Assembly (NCBI RefSeq): GCF_001637225.1
Contig: NZ_LVJI01000007.1
Location: 124,001-188,000, forward strand
DNA from: Paenibacillus antarcticus
GTDB lineage: Bacteria > Bacillota > Bacilli > Paenibacillales > Paenibacillaceae
DNA length: 64,000 bases
Direction of reading: 5' to 3'
The position numbers and the translations under genes were made by a program. How positions within the stretch are numbered: position 1 is the first letter of the stretch; each line of letters opens with the position of its first letter. Shown here in pieces: positions 17,683 through 26,228 of the stretch. Under the pieces are notes generated by a model, which did no database searches, was not told where the DNA came from, and saw only the letters and a list, made by a program, of their open reading frames with translations.

Positions 17683-17768
17683 ATGAATATATACAAAGAT
17701 TGACAGGTGCGATATTCAGTACTACTCTATACTAATTGATAACGATGAAGCACAAAGGAGCACTCATA

Positions 17769-18641
17769 TTGTCTGAGAATCACGAATATTCAGAATCCTA
17801 CCAAGATTGGAGTCGCGATAGTCTACAGGCTGACTGCGAGAACTGTTTCGGCTTGTGTTGTGCCGCACTGCCCTTCGCAGCCTCGGTAGACTTCGCAATC
17901 GACAAAGATGCAGGTCAACCCTGCCACAACCTGCAACCCGACTTTCGCTGCGGTATTCACACAACCCTCAGGCAGCAGGGCTTTCGAGGTTGCACTGTAT
18001 TTGACTGCTTCGGAGCAGGGCAAAAGGTTTCCCAAGTTACTTATGGCGGACAAGACTGGCGACAAGCGCCAGGAACCGCGAAGCAGATGTTCGAAGTGTT
18101 ATCGATCATGCGGCAACTCCATGAGTTACTCTGGTACTTAAGCGAAGCCATGACGTTGCAAGCAGCCCGGTCGATTCATAGTGAGGTAATCACCGCGTTT
18201 GAGGAGACGGAACGCCTCACTCAACTCAGTCCCAATAGTCTAGTAGAGCTAGACATGCTAGCACACCGAGCAGTTATCAATGCACTACTTCTACGGACCA
18301 GCGAACTTGTTCGGGCAGAGACAGAGCACAAGAAAAAAAACGCCCCAAGGCGTCAGAAAAATCCCGGCCGAGGAGCTGATCTCATCGGGGCCAATCTCAA
18401 AGGAGCTAATCTCAGAGCCGCCAACTTGAGAGGTGCCTACTTAATTGCCACGGACCTCAGAGGCGCGGACCTCAGATACGCGGACCTCATCGGTGCTGAT
18501 TTCAGAGACGCTAATATCAGCGGTGCCGACCTTACTGGGAGTATCTTTCTCACACAATTCCAGGTCAACGGGGCGAAGGGCGATGACGATACAAAATTGC
18601 CCCCATCGATCACTCGCCCAATGCATTGGTCAGCAGTATAA
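17769..18641 (+). CDS. pentapeptide-repeat protein with Cys-rich N-terminal domain
   Basis: 290 residues from a TTG at 17769, which has AAAGGAG eight bases upstream; ATG codons at 17736 and 17745 lack a site. The N-terminal part contains CENCFGLCC (CxxCxxxCC) and further Cys in PCHNL, RCGIH, GCTVFDC, like putative zinc- or iron-chelating CxxCxxCC domains. A helical middle follows. Residues about 200-265 hold roughly twelve A(D/N)LxG-type pentapeptides forming a right-handed quadrilateral beta helix. The function is not known; pentapeptide proteins can protect gyrase, but nothing here proves that. The GC content looks higher than the neighbours. Confidence 0.85.
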   Translation: MSENHEYSESYQDWSRDSLQADCENCFGLCCAALPFAASVDFAIDKDAGQPCHNLQPDFRCGIHTTLRQQGFRGCTVFDCFGAGQKVSQVTYGGQDWRQAPGTAKQMFEVLSIMRQLHELLWYLSEAMTLQAARSIHSEVITAFEETERLTQLSPNSLVELDMLAHRAVINALLLRTSELVRAETEHKKKNAPRRQKNPGRGADLIGANLKGANLRAANLRGAYLIATDLRGADLRYADLIGADFRDANISGADLTGSIFLTQFQVNGAKGDDDTKLPPSITRPMHWSAV

Positions 18642-18672
18642 AGCCAATTACGTTATAAGACTGAAGGAAAAT

Positions 18673-18715
18673 GTCCCCTACCTATTTGAGGTTTACTCTC
18701 AAATAGGTAGGGGAC
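18673..18715. terminator. 18-bp perfect hairpin after the pentapeptide gene
   Basis: GTCCCCTACCTATTTGAG (18673-18690) is perfectly complementary to 18698-18715 with a 7-nt loop, followed by AATTTT. The arms are unusually long and precise for a simple terminator. The bases just before it (18643-18672) encode NYVIRLKENV, similar to transposase fragments, so this may be an insertion relic. Confidence 0.65.
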
Positions 18716-18846
18716 AATTTTAAGTTATCTATGCTTTGATTTACTATACTTTGTATTACTATGCTTAATACTTTGGATACACACGACAGTATGGTTTTTA
18801 TGATGCAAACATAATTGAAACATACATTAAAAATTGACCTAGCTCA

Positions 18847-19956
18847 CTATTTCTCATTAAGAGTAAGTGTTTGGGTAATACCTTGATACACTGGCTTCCT
18901 ATCTTTGAAGTACTGATCAATCGTCCAGAAAATAACCTGCGTAAAATGTTTTGGATGATCAACCAGCGTAATCAAATATCCAACTTTGACCTTATTGACT
19001 TCGCCAGTAACCTCAAATTCGAGAGCATCTCTTTCGTCAACTTTAATCTTGATAGGATCACTAATCTTCAGGTTCTTCAATGCACCACCATTCTCTTGAC
19101 CATCCACTATCAATTTATGATAATCTTCCAATTTTCCAAAGTTTTCCTTTCCTTCGGATATGACGCCCACATAATCCTCCGTCACTATTCTGGAGGCCTG
19201 AATATCCGCATCCGGCATCAGATTCGTTTGTTCAACCCAATTAGTAGGGAGGTTGATGGCCACCAGACCACTCTTGCTTTTTATTTCTGAAGTCGTGCCT
19301 TGATCCGGTTTAATGGCCGGTGATAAGCTTAAGCTGTCATCTTCCTTCAGAACCTGAAATGACTGAATAATCTGCAGAAATTCGTCCTTATGGTTAGAAA
19401 ATTTAGCCTCAGAGGACCAACTAATAATTTGGTAAAAACGATTATTTTTTTCAATTAACGCTACCAAATAATGAACCTTACTCATATTAACCACACCCGT
19501 AAATTCTACCAAGCGTGCTGAAGCATCGTCGATCTCAATATCTTTCGTGCTCAGTATTTCCATTTCCTTTACAGTAACTTTTGTATTTTCTTTAAATATA
19601 TTTACAAAATCATCCAAAGTTGCACCTTCGGAGAAATCACTTTTTTGATTCGCAATAACCATGGCATATTTCAACTTTGATTCGTTAGCGCTGGCGATGA
19701 TAGCAATATCGTTCAATTCCTTGCTTTCTTTCCAATCCGTCGGAAAGGTTAATTGGACATCTTCATTAGCGTTTTTAATCACCGTTCCTTTAAGTTCCGG
19801 TGTTTTGCTATCATTTGTTGTGTTGTTAGATTGTTGTTGATCAGGACTAACTTGTGTAGTAGACACTTCCCCTTCTTTTCCAGCGCATCCAGATAGAACT
19901 CCTGTTACCACGATGGCTGTGAGTAGAATTAACTTAAGTCGCATGTTACTCGTCAT
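18847..19956 (-). CDS. lipoprotein with two tandem PsbP/DUF-like domains
   Basis: 369 residues from the ATG at 19956 (GAGGAG upstream). A signal peptide with lipobox VLSGC is at about residues 8-24, then a Gln/Asn-rich linker. Two homologous halves follow (about 55-205 and 215-365). Each runs from a PTDWKES or PTNWVEQ start, through an LDDFVNIFKEN or LEDYHKLIVDG helix and an EIDDASARLVEF or KVDERDALEFEV strand pair, to a final FYQIISWS or FTQVIFWT strand. The layout resembles PsbP/Mog1-like folds. It is anchored outside the membrane. The role is unknown and it stands alone. Confidence 0.8.
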   Translation of the reverse strand: MTSNMRLKLILLTAIVVTGVLSGCAGKEGEVSTTQVSPDQQQSNNTTNDSKTPELKGTVIKNANEDVQLTFPTDWKESKELNDIAIIASANESKLKYAMVIANQKSDFSEGATLDDFVNIFKENTKVTVKEMEILSTKDIEIDDASARLVEFTGVVNMSKVHYLVALIEKNNRFYQIISWSSEAKFSNHKDEFLQIIQSFQVLKEDDSLSLSPAIKPDQGTTSEIKSKSGLVAINLPTNWVEQTNLMPDADIQASRIVTEDYVGVISEGKENFGKLEDYHKLIVDGQENGGALKNLKISDPIKIKVDERDALEFEVTGEVNKVKVGYLITLVDHPKHFTQVIFWTIDQYFKDRKPVYQGITQTLTLNEK

Positions 19957-20072
19957 TGTGTTCTCCTCTTCCTGTTGTTGATTAATATTTCGCAAAATTA
20001 AAGTTAACATTTACCATTACCCCATAGAAATTATTTCCAATCACAATTGCAGTGTTGATTAGATGTATCGAA

Positions 20073-20120
20073 TCAAATAATAAGGCACCCTCTTAATGAT
20101 GAGGGTGCCTTATTATTTGA
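20073..20120. terminator. 20-bp-stem bidirectional terminator
   Basis: The left arm is at 20073-20092, the loop at 20093-20100 and the right arm at 20101-20120, with perfect pairing around an AAGGCACCCTC/GAGGGTGCCTT core and AT-rich outer stem. With one mismatch the stem extends three more pairs (CGA/TCG). The size is unusual. It separates the lipoprotein promoter from the leftward NlpC gene. Confidence 0.75.
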
Positions 20121-20259
20121 CTCGAATTCCATCAAGCTGAAAACCCAGCTTATGCAACTTACTTGTTCCCGCAAACACCATAAAAAGAACATATGGACCA
20201 TTTGTTCGAGGAAAATGTCCATATCTCGGCTTCAGTTGGCCTTTCAAGTATTGTTTCAT
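20113..20259 (-). CDS. possible 48-residue ORF or gene-end remnant
   Basis: Minus-strand frame from ATG 20259 to a TAA inside the long hairpin. It encodes a plausible globular tail (NGPYVLFMVFAGTSKL, then LGFQLDGIRVK). No ribosome site precedes the ATG. The frame is open a few codons further upstream before a stop, so it may be the decayed end of a larger gene. I do not recognise the family. The rest of 20121-20359 shows nothing else. Confidence 0.25.
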   Translation of the reverse strand: MKQYLKGQLKPRYGHFPRTNGPYVLFMVFAGTSKLHKLGFQLDGIRVK

Positions 20260-20359
20260 ACGACGGACATGGATGCTCAAATTTCAAGCCTGATATCGTC
20301 AATTGTGGGAAGCAATATACCAACAGAGCCAATGACTTCAACTTCACCTAAAACAACCA

Positions 20360-20381
20360 AATGAGTGTGGATGTACTCATT
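20360..20381 (-). terminator. terminator immediately after the NlpC/P60 gene
   Basis: AATGAGT (20360-20366) pairs with ACTCATT (20375-20381); the minus strand continues TTGGTTGTTTT. It lies about 10 nt beyond the leftward stop at 20392. Confidence 0.6.
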
Positions 20382-20391
20382 AGTGTCTTAT

Positions 20392-21432
20392 CTAAAATAC
20401 TCTGCGAGCCGTCACGAACCGGTTCATCCACTTGTCATCTAACGTTTCATAATGAACGCCGAGTTCCTTCGAATACGTATGTAAAACCCGATTGTTGCCT
20501 ACATAGATAGCCACATGGCCTATGTCGAGACCCCGTGCACTGAAGAACAACAAGTCACCTTTACGCAAATCGTTAATCTCAACTTTCTTGCCCTCTTTGG
20601 CTTGGTTATAAGAGACACGCGGGAGATCGATCGACAGCTTGTCCTTAAAGAGACGACTGACAAAAGAAGAACAGTCAAATGTTAGCGTCTGATCTGTAGC
20701 AGCACCAAATTCATACGGTCTATTCAAGAACTTCTCTCCGTAAGCGATCAACTCGTCCGCTTGTCGATCAGCGAGTGACGCACTCGTATAATCGCTGTAT
20801 TTAGGCTTCGCCGAAATATATCCAGTCTTATTGTCACGGGTTCGAATTTCTAACCACATCGCACTAACTTCTTGGATAACATGTACCTTCTCACCTACAG
20901 GTAGCATTTCTCGGATGATAGAATCATTCGTGGAATTAGGCTGACTTCGCAGATTGACCCCATAGAGAATCTTTGTATCGAATGCAACTTTAGTAGAAGA
21001 GAATATTCGGATGCTCCGAGTGTTGGCATCCCACTTCACTGTATTACCGAGAGCTTCGCTCACAAAACGTAGCGGCATCATCGTATAACCATCACTCAGT
21101 TGGCCGGGAACGTTCAAGCTTAGCGATTGTCCATTCTTATAGGCTGTTCGCTCTCCAATACGGTAGGTTATCACCATATCTCCCTTGGTCGCCTTAACTG
21201 TTTGGGTATCTTTATTCCAAGTAACTTTAGCTCCCTGATCTTCAAATAACTGCCGCATCGGAACGAGCACTGTATCGTTTATGAGCACCGGTTGGACTTC
21301 AAGCTGAAGCTTGCGGTCATCTAAATAAATGTCCGTAACTGGCGTCTGCGGCAACGTGTCCGCATGAGCTGGGGCTGAATACGCAATAGCTGTAAGTAGT
21401 AGAAGTAGCATTGCGCCCTTTTTTATCGTCAT
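20392..21432 (-). CDS. secreted NlpC/P60 peptidoglycan hydrolase with copper-amine-oxidase-N and SH3 domains
   Basis: 346 residues. The signal peptide is about residues 1-24 (cut after AHA). Next comes a copper-amine-oxidase-N-type beta domain (about 28-135; VLVPMRQLFED, MMPLRFVSEALG), then a bacterial SH3 domain (about 145-200; GVNLRSQPN). The NlpC/P60 papain-like domain spans about 215-346, with catalytic Cys in TFDCSSFVSRLF, His in IGHVAIYVG and a following HTYS. It would cleave D-Glu-linked stem peptides in the wall. The domain order is common in Paenibacillus-type bacteria. It appears intact and monocistronic. Confidence 0.9.
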   Translation of the reverse strand: MTIKKGAMLLLLLTAIAYSAPAHADTLPQTPVTDIYLDDRKLQLEVQPVLINDTVLVPMRQLFEDQGAKVTWNKDTQTVKATKGDMVITYRIGERTAYKNGQSLSLNVPGQLSDGYTMMPLRFVSEALGNTVKWDANTRSIRIFSSTKVAFDTKILYGVNLRSQPNSTNDSIIREMLPVGEKVHVIQEVSAMWLEIRTRDNKTGYISAKPKYSDYTSASLADRQADELIAYGEKFLNRPYEFGAATDQTLTFDCSSFVSRLFKDKLSIDLPRVSYNQAKEGKKVEINDLRKGDLLFFSARGLDIGHVAIYVGNNRVLHTYSKELGVHYETLDDKWMNRFVTARRVF

Positions 21433-21556
21433 GTTGTCATCACCTCGTTGTTTGATAAGTTCATCTATTGGTACGACAACGAGGTTGATTAGTTCTGTTT
21501 CAATTATTGACTATTATGTAAATAAGCAAGATGAAGTTACACTTGAACTTGATTCC

Positions 21557-22828
21557 TCAAGCAGAAACTTTCACATGTTGAACATCGTGAAGCCGATGAC
21601 TTCGTCTTCGAGAGAGGTATAAGGATACAAAACCCACTGTTACGAGGATACATATAACGACGTCAAATCCGATTAACACTTGATAGTTTTTAAAATAATC
21701 GAATGATAATCCTCCGATTAATGCGCCTAGAATAGCACCCCCCTGATGGAAAATAAATAGGAAACCCATTTGTTTCCCTTTACCTTTCGCATATTCATTG
21801 ACGATAAGAAATCCTCCTGGAATTACGCTTAAATAGGTCATGCCGAATGCTATTGCGAACAGAATCGGTGACCAGCCCAGATGCATAAAGAGGAAGGCAA
21901 AGCCCATAATCCGTATGCCAAACAACATAGCCATCATGACCAACTTATTAAATCGATCCAGTAAAAATCCGAAGGCAAACGACCCTATAATTTCCAGTAT
22001 ACCAAGTATACTCATCGATAGAGCGATCATGCTGGGCGAAACATTAGCCATCTGATGGATGGCGACCAAGTTCATCTCGACAGTACCCATGTTGATGCCA
22101 CAGGTGAACAATGCGATCGCGACCAGAATAAAAATAGGCAGATGACCTGAGCTCTTGAGTGATGGAGCGACTGTATCTGTATGTGGTTTATCGTGATCGT
22201 GATTTTCAGCTTCGATCGATCCATCCACTTTGGCTGTCGTTACTTTGCTCTGCTGAGAACCCTTAACACCCAACATAATAAAAGGAAGTGAAATGAGAAT
22301 ACTCAGGACAAATGAGGTCAGAAAGGCATCCTTCCAAGTCAGCCAGCTCTGGGACACAAAGATTGGTGTAGTAATCGCTAAACCTATAGAGTTAGCGCTC
22401 GTCAGTAGCGCCATCGCTTTGGCCCGATGATGCGAGAACCATTCAAACATCAATAAATACGTTGTCGTCGCCCCAATGCCAGCCAGTCCAGAGATCACTG
22501 CATATCCAATAAAGAAGACAGTGGAATGTTCCCCTATCACGACAATACCCGTTCCCAATGTGCCCATAGCTGCGCTTATCAACAACACCTTTTTGGCACC
22601 ATAGCGATCTACAAGCCAACCCCCTAAAGGTGCACATAGCGCTGTAATCAACATATTAGTTGACCAAGTCATAGAAATGAATCCCCTGCTGATCTCTAAG
22701 TCCTCAGATATTTTCACTTGAAAATAAGCCATACTGAAGCGCGTCAAGGCACCAATAAATCCTATAATCCACAGCGATCCTAACCCAACCCACGCATACT
22801 TGGGTTCTTTGAACCATGTTGCATTCAT
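21557..22828 (-). CDS. MFS transporter (12-helix, oxalate/formate-antiporter-like)
   Basis: 423 residues, ATG preceded by GGGAGGGG. Twelve helices with a charged central loop rich in His/Asp (ENHDHDKPHTD, about residues 205-220). The MFS motif A is seen as GGWLVDRYGAKKV near residue 70, and a second-half copy as FGFLLDRFNKLV. General layout resembles OFA/monocarboxylate-type MFS. The substrate is unknown. It is divergent from a TetR gene with a perfect palindromic operator adjacent to the start, so it is almost surely under that repressor. Confidence 0.88.
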   Translation of the reverse strand: MNATWFKEPKYAWVGLGSLWIIGFIGALTRFSMAYFQVKISEDLEISRGFISMTWSTNMLITALCAPLGGWLVDRYGAKKVLLISAAMGTLGTGIVVIGEHSTVFFIGYAVISGLAGIGATTTYLLMFEWFSHHRAKAMALLTSANSIGLAITTPIFVSQSWLTWKDAFLTSFVLSILISLPFIMLGVKGSQQSKVTTAKVDGSIEAENHDHDKPHTDTVAPSLKSSGHLPIFILVAIALFTCGINMGTVEMNLVAIHQMANVSPSMIALSMSILGILEIIGSFAFGFLLDRFNKLVMMAMLFGIRIMGFAFLFMHLGWSPILFAIAFGMTYLSVIPGGFLIVNEYAKGKGKQMGFLFIFHQGGAILGALIGGLSFDYFKNYQVLIGFDVVICILVTVGFVSLYLSRRRSHRLHDVQHVKVSA

Positions 22829-22854
22829 TGCTTTCCCCTCCCTTATACTACCAC

Positions 22855-22878
22855 AAAAGATACCGATCGGTATCTTTT
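22855..22878. promoter_or_regulatory. 24-bp perfect palindrome, TetR operator
   Basis: Centred between 22866 and 22867, with core GATACCGATCGGTATC and flanking AAAA/TTTT. It lies 26 nt before the MFS start and 84 nt before the TetR start. ACCGATCGGT-type cores are typical for TetR-family repressors of the LmrA/YxaF kind, and symmetry across the whole 24 bp is complete. Confidence 0.85.
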
Positions 22879-22961
22879 TAATGATTATATGCTATACTTT
22901 TCAATATGACAACTTCATTTGATATAATAATTGTAAGATTTCATTGTAACGGGGGATGACA

Positions 22962-23564
22962 ATGCAAAAAGGCGAGAATACCCGCAACCTTATTATTGCT
23001 AAAGCCGCTGAGTTATTTAACCAAAAGGGATATTCAGGCACATCCCTATCAGATATAACAGAGATAACAGGCATTAAAAAAGGCGGTATTTACCGCCACT
23101 TTGCAAGTAAAGATGAGATTGCTCTTGAAGCTTATAACTATGCCGGTAACATCGTGGGGAGCCACTTCACACAAGCGATTGACCAGCAGGAAACAGCCTC
23201 CGGTAAACTGTTAGCCAATTTACACGTATACGAGAATGTAGTTGATGACCCGCCTTTTATTGGAGGATGCCCACTACTCAACACGGCTGTTGAAAGTGAC
23301 GACAGTCATCCAGGCTTACGACAAAGAGCCCAGCAGGGTTTAAAAAATACACTCGATGCTCTCAAAGGGATTATATCTGAAGGTGTCGAAAGCGGAGAAT
23401 TCAAGGCGGATCTCGATATTGATGCGCTTGCCACCTTCACCCTTTCCATCATGGAAGGTGGCGTCATGATGAGCAAACTCGAAGGTAACAATCGACATAT
23501 GCAGATGAATATTGAGAACTTCTCTGCTTATCTACAACAGGTATGTCTACGCACACCTGAGTAG
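22962..23564 (+). CDS. TetR-family repressor of the adjacent MFS gene (LmrA/YxaF-like)
   Basis: 200 residues from the ATG at 22962; an ATG two codons earlier overlaps the GGGGG ribosome site and is less likely. The HTH is at residues about 5-50 (IIAKAAELFNQKGYSGTSL, then KKGGIYRHFASKDEIA). The C-terminal domain has the GGCPLLNTAVESDDSHP signature seen in LmrA/YxaF-like regulators. It is divergent from the MFS gene with a 24-bp palindrome between them, so it likely represses both genes until a small ligand binds. Confidence 0.9.
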   Translation: MQKGENTRNLIIAKAAELFNQKGYSGTSLSDITEITGIKKGGIYRHFASKDEIALEAYNYAGNIVGSHFTQAIDQQETASGKLLANLHVYENVVDDPPFIGGCPLLNTAVESDDSHPGLRQRAQQGLKNTLDALKGIISEGVESGEFKADLDIDALATFTLSIMEGGVMMSKLEGNNRHMQMNIENFSAYLQQVCLRTPE

Positions 23565-23668
23565 TGTTTCGTGTGAAGAAAGATTCATATTACAATCAGG
23601 ATCCTAGCTTACACACAGGTTTTCCTATACAATTATTGTAAAATGACCCAAAAGTGTGGTGAACCGAT

Positions 23669-24364
23669 TTGTTTAAACTCCTATTAATTGAAGATGACAC
23701 AACGTTATTTCATGAGATCAAAGATAGATTATCGCAATGGTCCTATGATGTGTATGGGATATCCGATTTCAGTAAAGTCATTCAAGAATTCACAGAAATC
23801 AAACCAGACTTAGTCGTTATTGACATTCAATTGCCTAAATTCGATGGCTTTCATTGGTGTAGAATGATCCGATCTCATTCAAACATTCCAATTATATTCT
23901 TATCTTCTCGTGATCACCCGACAGATATCGTCATGGCTATGCAACTTGGGGCAGATGATTATATCCAGAAACCTTTTCATTTCGATGTACTCATTGCCAA
24001 AGTACAAGCGACACTTCGACGTGTATACAATTACAATACAGACGTCATCGAACTCAAGACATGGTGCGGCGCAACGGTCGATTATGAACGAAATATAGTC
24101 ACCAATGACACTGGATCGATTGAACTAACGAAGAATGAAATTTTCGTATTAAAAATGCTGATCGAACAGAAGAATAAGATCGTAAGTCGTGAGGAGTTAA
24201 TCAATAGCTTGTGGGATGACAAACGGTTTGTTAGTGATAACACCCTCACCGTCAACGTCAATCGTCTACGAAAAAGGCTTGATGAGATTGGATTAGGCTC
24301 TTGTATTGAGACAAAAGTTGGACAAGGTTATATGGCAGTTGAAGAGGTCAATGGATATGATTAG
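23669..24364 (+). CDS. bceR: BceR-type OmpR-family response regulator
   Basis: 231 residues from a TTG. The receiver domain (1-115) has acidic residues in LLIEDD, the phosphorylated Asp in DLVVIDIQLP, and the conserved Lys in DYIQKPF. The C-terminal winged helix (about 130-228) reads LTKNEIFVLKMLIEQ and SDNTLTVNVNRLRKRL. It overlaps the kinase gene. Gene order with an intramembrane-sensing kinase and a BceAB-type transporter marks it as a BceR/PsdR/ApeR-type activator; the exact antibiotic is unknown. The symbol is by family, not by proven orthology. Confidence 0.88.
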   Translation: MFKLLLIEDDTTLFHEIKDRLSQWSYDVYGISDFSKVIQEFTEIKPDLVVIDIQLPKFDGFHWCRMIRSHSNIPIIFLSSRDHPTDIVMAMQLGADDYIQKPFHFDVLIAKVQATLRRVYNYNTDVIELKTWCGATVDYERNIVTNDTGSIELTKNEIFVLKMLIEQKNKIVSREELINSLWDDKRFVSDNTLTVNVNRLRKRLDEIGLGSCIETKVGQGYMAVEEVNGYD

Positions 24365-25361
24365 AAAGTACATAACGGAAAGACGCAGCTGGATCATGCT
24401 ATTTATAGCACAGCAGCTATTGATCCTATTTGTCACTTTTATTGATCCGACGATCCCCCTACAGTCCATGCTCTATTTGGTTTTTTTATCGATGATCCTT
24501 TTTTCGATCTTCTTCGTTATTCGCTACAGTAAAGAGACGAAATTTTATAGAAGTCTAGAAGCAAGGGATAACAATCTTGATTTAACGAGTATAGCAGGAC
24601 CCGAAAGTCCCTTTGAACAAATCATTGAAGCCAGTATGACGAACCAAACTGAACTGCTTAAACAGACAGCTTCGCATAATCTTATGACGTTAGAACAAGA
24701 GAAAGATGACTTACTCGCTTGGATTCATGAAGTAAAAACGCCACTCACAGCCATGCATTTAATGATCGACCGCATAGACGACGAAATGATGAAGACTCAT
24801 TTAACTTATGAATGGCTGCGAATCCATCTCCTACTTGACCAACAGCTCCACCAAAGACGTATCCCGTTTATTGAGAATGACTTGTATATTGAACATACCG
24901 ATTTAGAAGCGATTATCTTCGATGAAATTAAAACCTTACAATCATGGTGCATCCACAAAGGCATCGGGTTTGATATCGACATACAAGTACCGGAAGTGCT
25001 TAGTGATGCCAAATGGTTGGCTTTTATTCTAAGACAACTCTTAACCAACGCCGTGAAATATAGCCAAGCTTCCGATATCTCGATTAGTAGTTATCAACGA
25101 GCGGATCAGACTATCCTAGAAGTGAAGGATTGTGGGCGCGGTATTGACCCCAAGGATTTATCACGTATTTTCGATAGAGGATTTACATCCACAACCATGC
25201 ATCAAGACACTGCTGCAACAGGCATGGGGCTATACTTAGCCAAGAAAGCAGCACAGTCATTACTCATTCTTATCCATGTGGAATCAGCAATCGGAAACGG
25301 TACAATCGTGACATTAACTTTTCCCCAAAAAAATGAATTCGTACGTATCACAAGCGTGTGA
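24357..25361 (+). CDS. bceS: BceS-type intramembrane-sensing histidine kinase
   Basis: 334 residues from ATG 24357; ATG 24351 is also possible. Both overlap the regulator's end. Two close transmembrane helices (about 12-30 and 35-55) with almost no extracellular loop are the hallmark of BceS-type kinases, which cannot see the drug themselves and are triggered by the transporter. The H-box is LLAWIHEVKTPLTAMH (about residue 125). The HATPase domain follows with LRQLLTNAVKYS, KDCGRGIDPKDL and GMGLYLAKKAA. Confidence 0.9.
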   Translation: MIRKYITERRSWIMLFIAQQLLILFVTFIDPTIPLQSMLYLVFLSMILFSIFFVIRYSKETKFYRSLEARDNNLDLTSIAGPESPFEQIIEASMTNQTELLKQTASHNLMTLEQEKDDLLAWIHEVKTPLTAMHLMIDRIDDEMMKTHLTYEWLRIHLLLDQQLHQRRIPFIENDLYIEHTDLEAIIFDEIKTLQSWCIHKGIGFDIDIQVPEVLSDAKWLAFILRQLLTNAVKYSQASDISISSYQRADQTILEVKDCGRGIDPKDLSRIFDRGFTSTTMHQDTAATGMGLYLAKKAAQSLLILIHVESAIGNGTIVTLTFPQKNEFVRITSV

Positions 25362-25377
25362 CAACAATGTCACATGC
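25354..25377. promoter_or_regulatory. BceR-type binding site upstream of the transporter genes
   Basis: TGTGAC-AACAAT-GTCACA (25357-25374) is a perfect inverted repeat containing TGACA-N4-TGTCA, close to the TNACA-N4-TGTAA sequence recognised by BceR-like regulators. It overlaps the kinase stop codon and lies about 60 nt upstream of a TATACT -10 candidate (25436-25441) with no clear -35, as expected for an activator-dependent promoter. Confidence 0.75.
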
Positions 25378-25466
25378 TTCGTTGTTTTGTTCGCTCAATC
25401 GCAGGAAAGTGAAGGCAAACCCTTTTATACTAAGTTTATTGAGAAAGCAAAAGGGAGTGTGTCGAG

Positions 25467-26228
25467 ATGGTTATTCTAGAAGCAACTAAAATTCATAAGA
25501 GTTATGGCAATAAATTTAATAAGCAATCCGTATTAAGTGGTCTGGATATAAGTATTGAAGAAGGTGAGTTCGTTAGTATTATGGGCGCATCTGGTTCAGG
25601 AAAGACGACATTACTCAACGTCCTCTCCTCGATTGATAAGATCAGCGATGGTTCCATTAAAATCGAAGGCAAAGAGATTTCCGGCATGAAGGAAAAGCAA
25701 CTAGCTGAATTCCGTAAGAATCATTTAGGTTTTATTTTTCAGGAATATAATCTATTAGATACGCTCACGGTTAAAGAGAACATTCTTCTACCCTTATCGA
25801 TCACAAAGACACCTAGGAAAGAAGCTGATCAACGATTCCAGGCTCTGGCGACTGAACTGGGGATAGCTGATCTGAAGAACAAGTATCCAAATGAAATTTC
25901 GGGTGGCCAAAAACAGCGCACTTCCGCCGCACGAGCTTTCATTCACGAACCAAGCATTATTTTTGCTGATGAACCGACAGGTGCGCTGGATTCTAAGTCC
26001 GCATCCGATCTATTGAACAAACTGAGTGAACTCAATCAGAAACGAAAAGCAACGATTGTTATGGTTACTCATGATCCGGTGGCCGCTAGTTATTGCAGTC
26101 GAGTGATTTTTATAAAGGATGGGCAAATCTATACGCAATTAAATAAAGGGGAAGAAACAAGACAGACGTTCTTTAAAGACATCATGAAAACCCAAGGTGT
26201 GTTAGGCGGGGTGCAGAATGAGTATTAA
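25467..26228 (+). CDS. bceA: BceA-type ABC transporter ATPase
   Basis: 253 residues. Walker [10 protein letters not shown] near 41, a Q-loop in [12 protein letters not shown], signature [14 protein letters not shown] and Walker [13 protein letters not shown]. It belongs to the LolD/MacB-like ATPase group that partners FtsX-type permeases. AAGGGAG lies ten bases before the ATG. It overlaps the permease gene by 11 nt. With BceB it frees membrane lipid targets from peptide antibiotics such as bacitracin or lantibiotics and reports flux to the kinase. Confidence 0.92.
   Translation: MVILEATKIHKSYGNKFNKQSVLSGLDISIEEGEFVSIMGASGSGKTTLLNVLSSIDKISDGSIKIEGKEISGMKEKQLAEFRKNHLGFIFQEYNLLDTLTVKENILLPLSITKTPRKEADQRFQALATELGIADLKNKYPNEISGGQKQRTSAARAFIHEPSIIFADEPTGALDSKSASDLLNKLSELNQKRKATIVMVTHDPVAASYCSRVIFIKDGQIYTQLNKGEETRQTFFKDIMKTQGVLGGVQNEY

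Noticed and set aside
20300-20391. minus-strand peptide (LVVLGEVEVIGSVG) after the NlpC gene
   Set aside because: It has no start codon and overlaps a terminator hairpin; likely chance.
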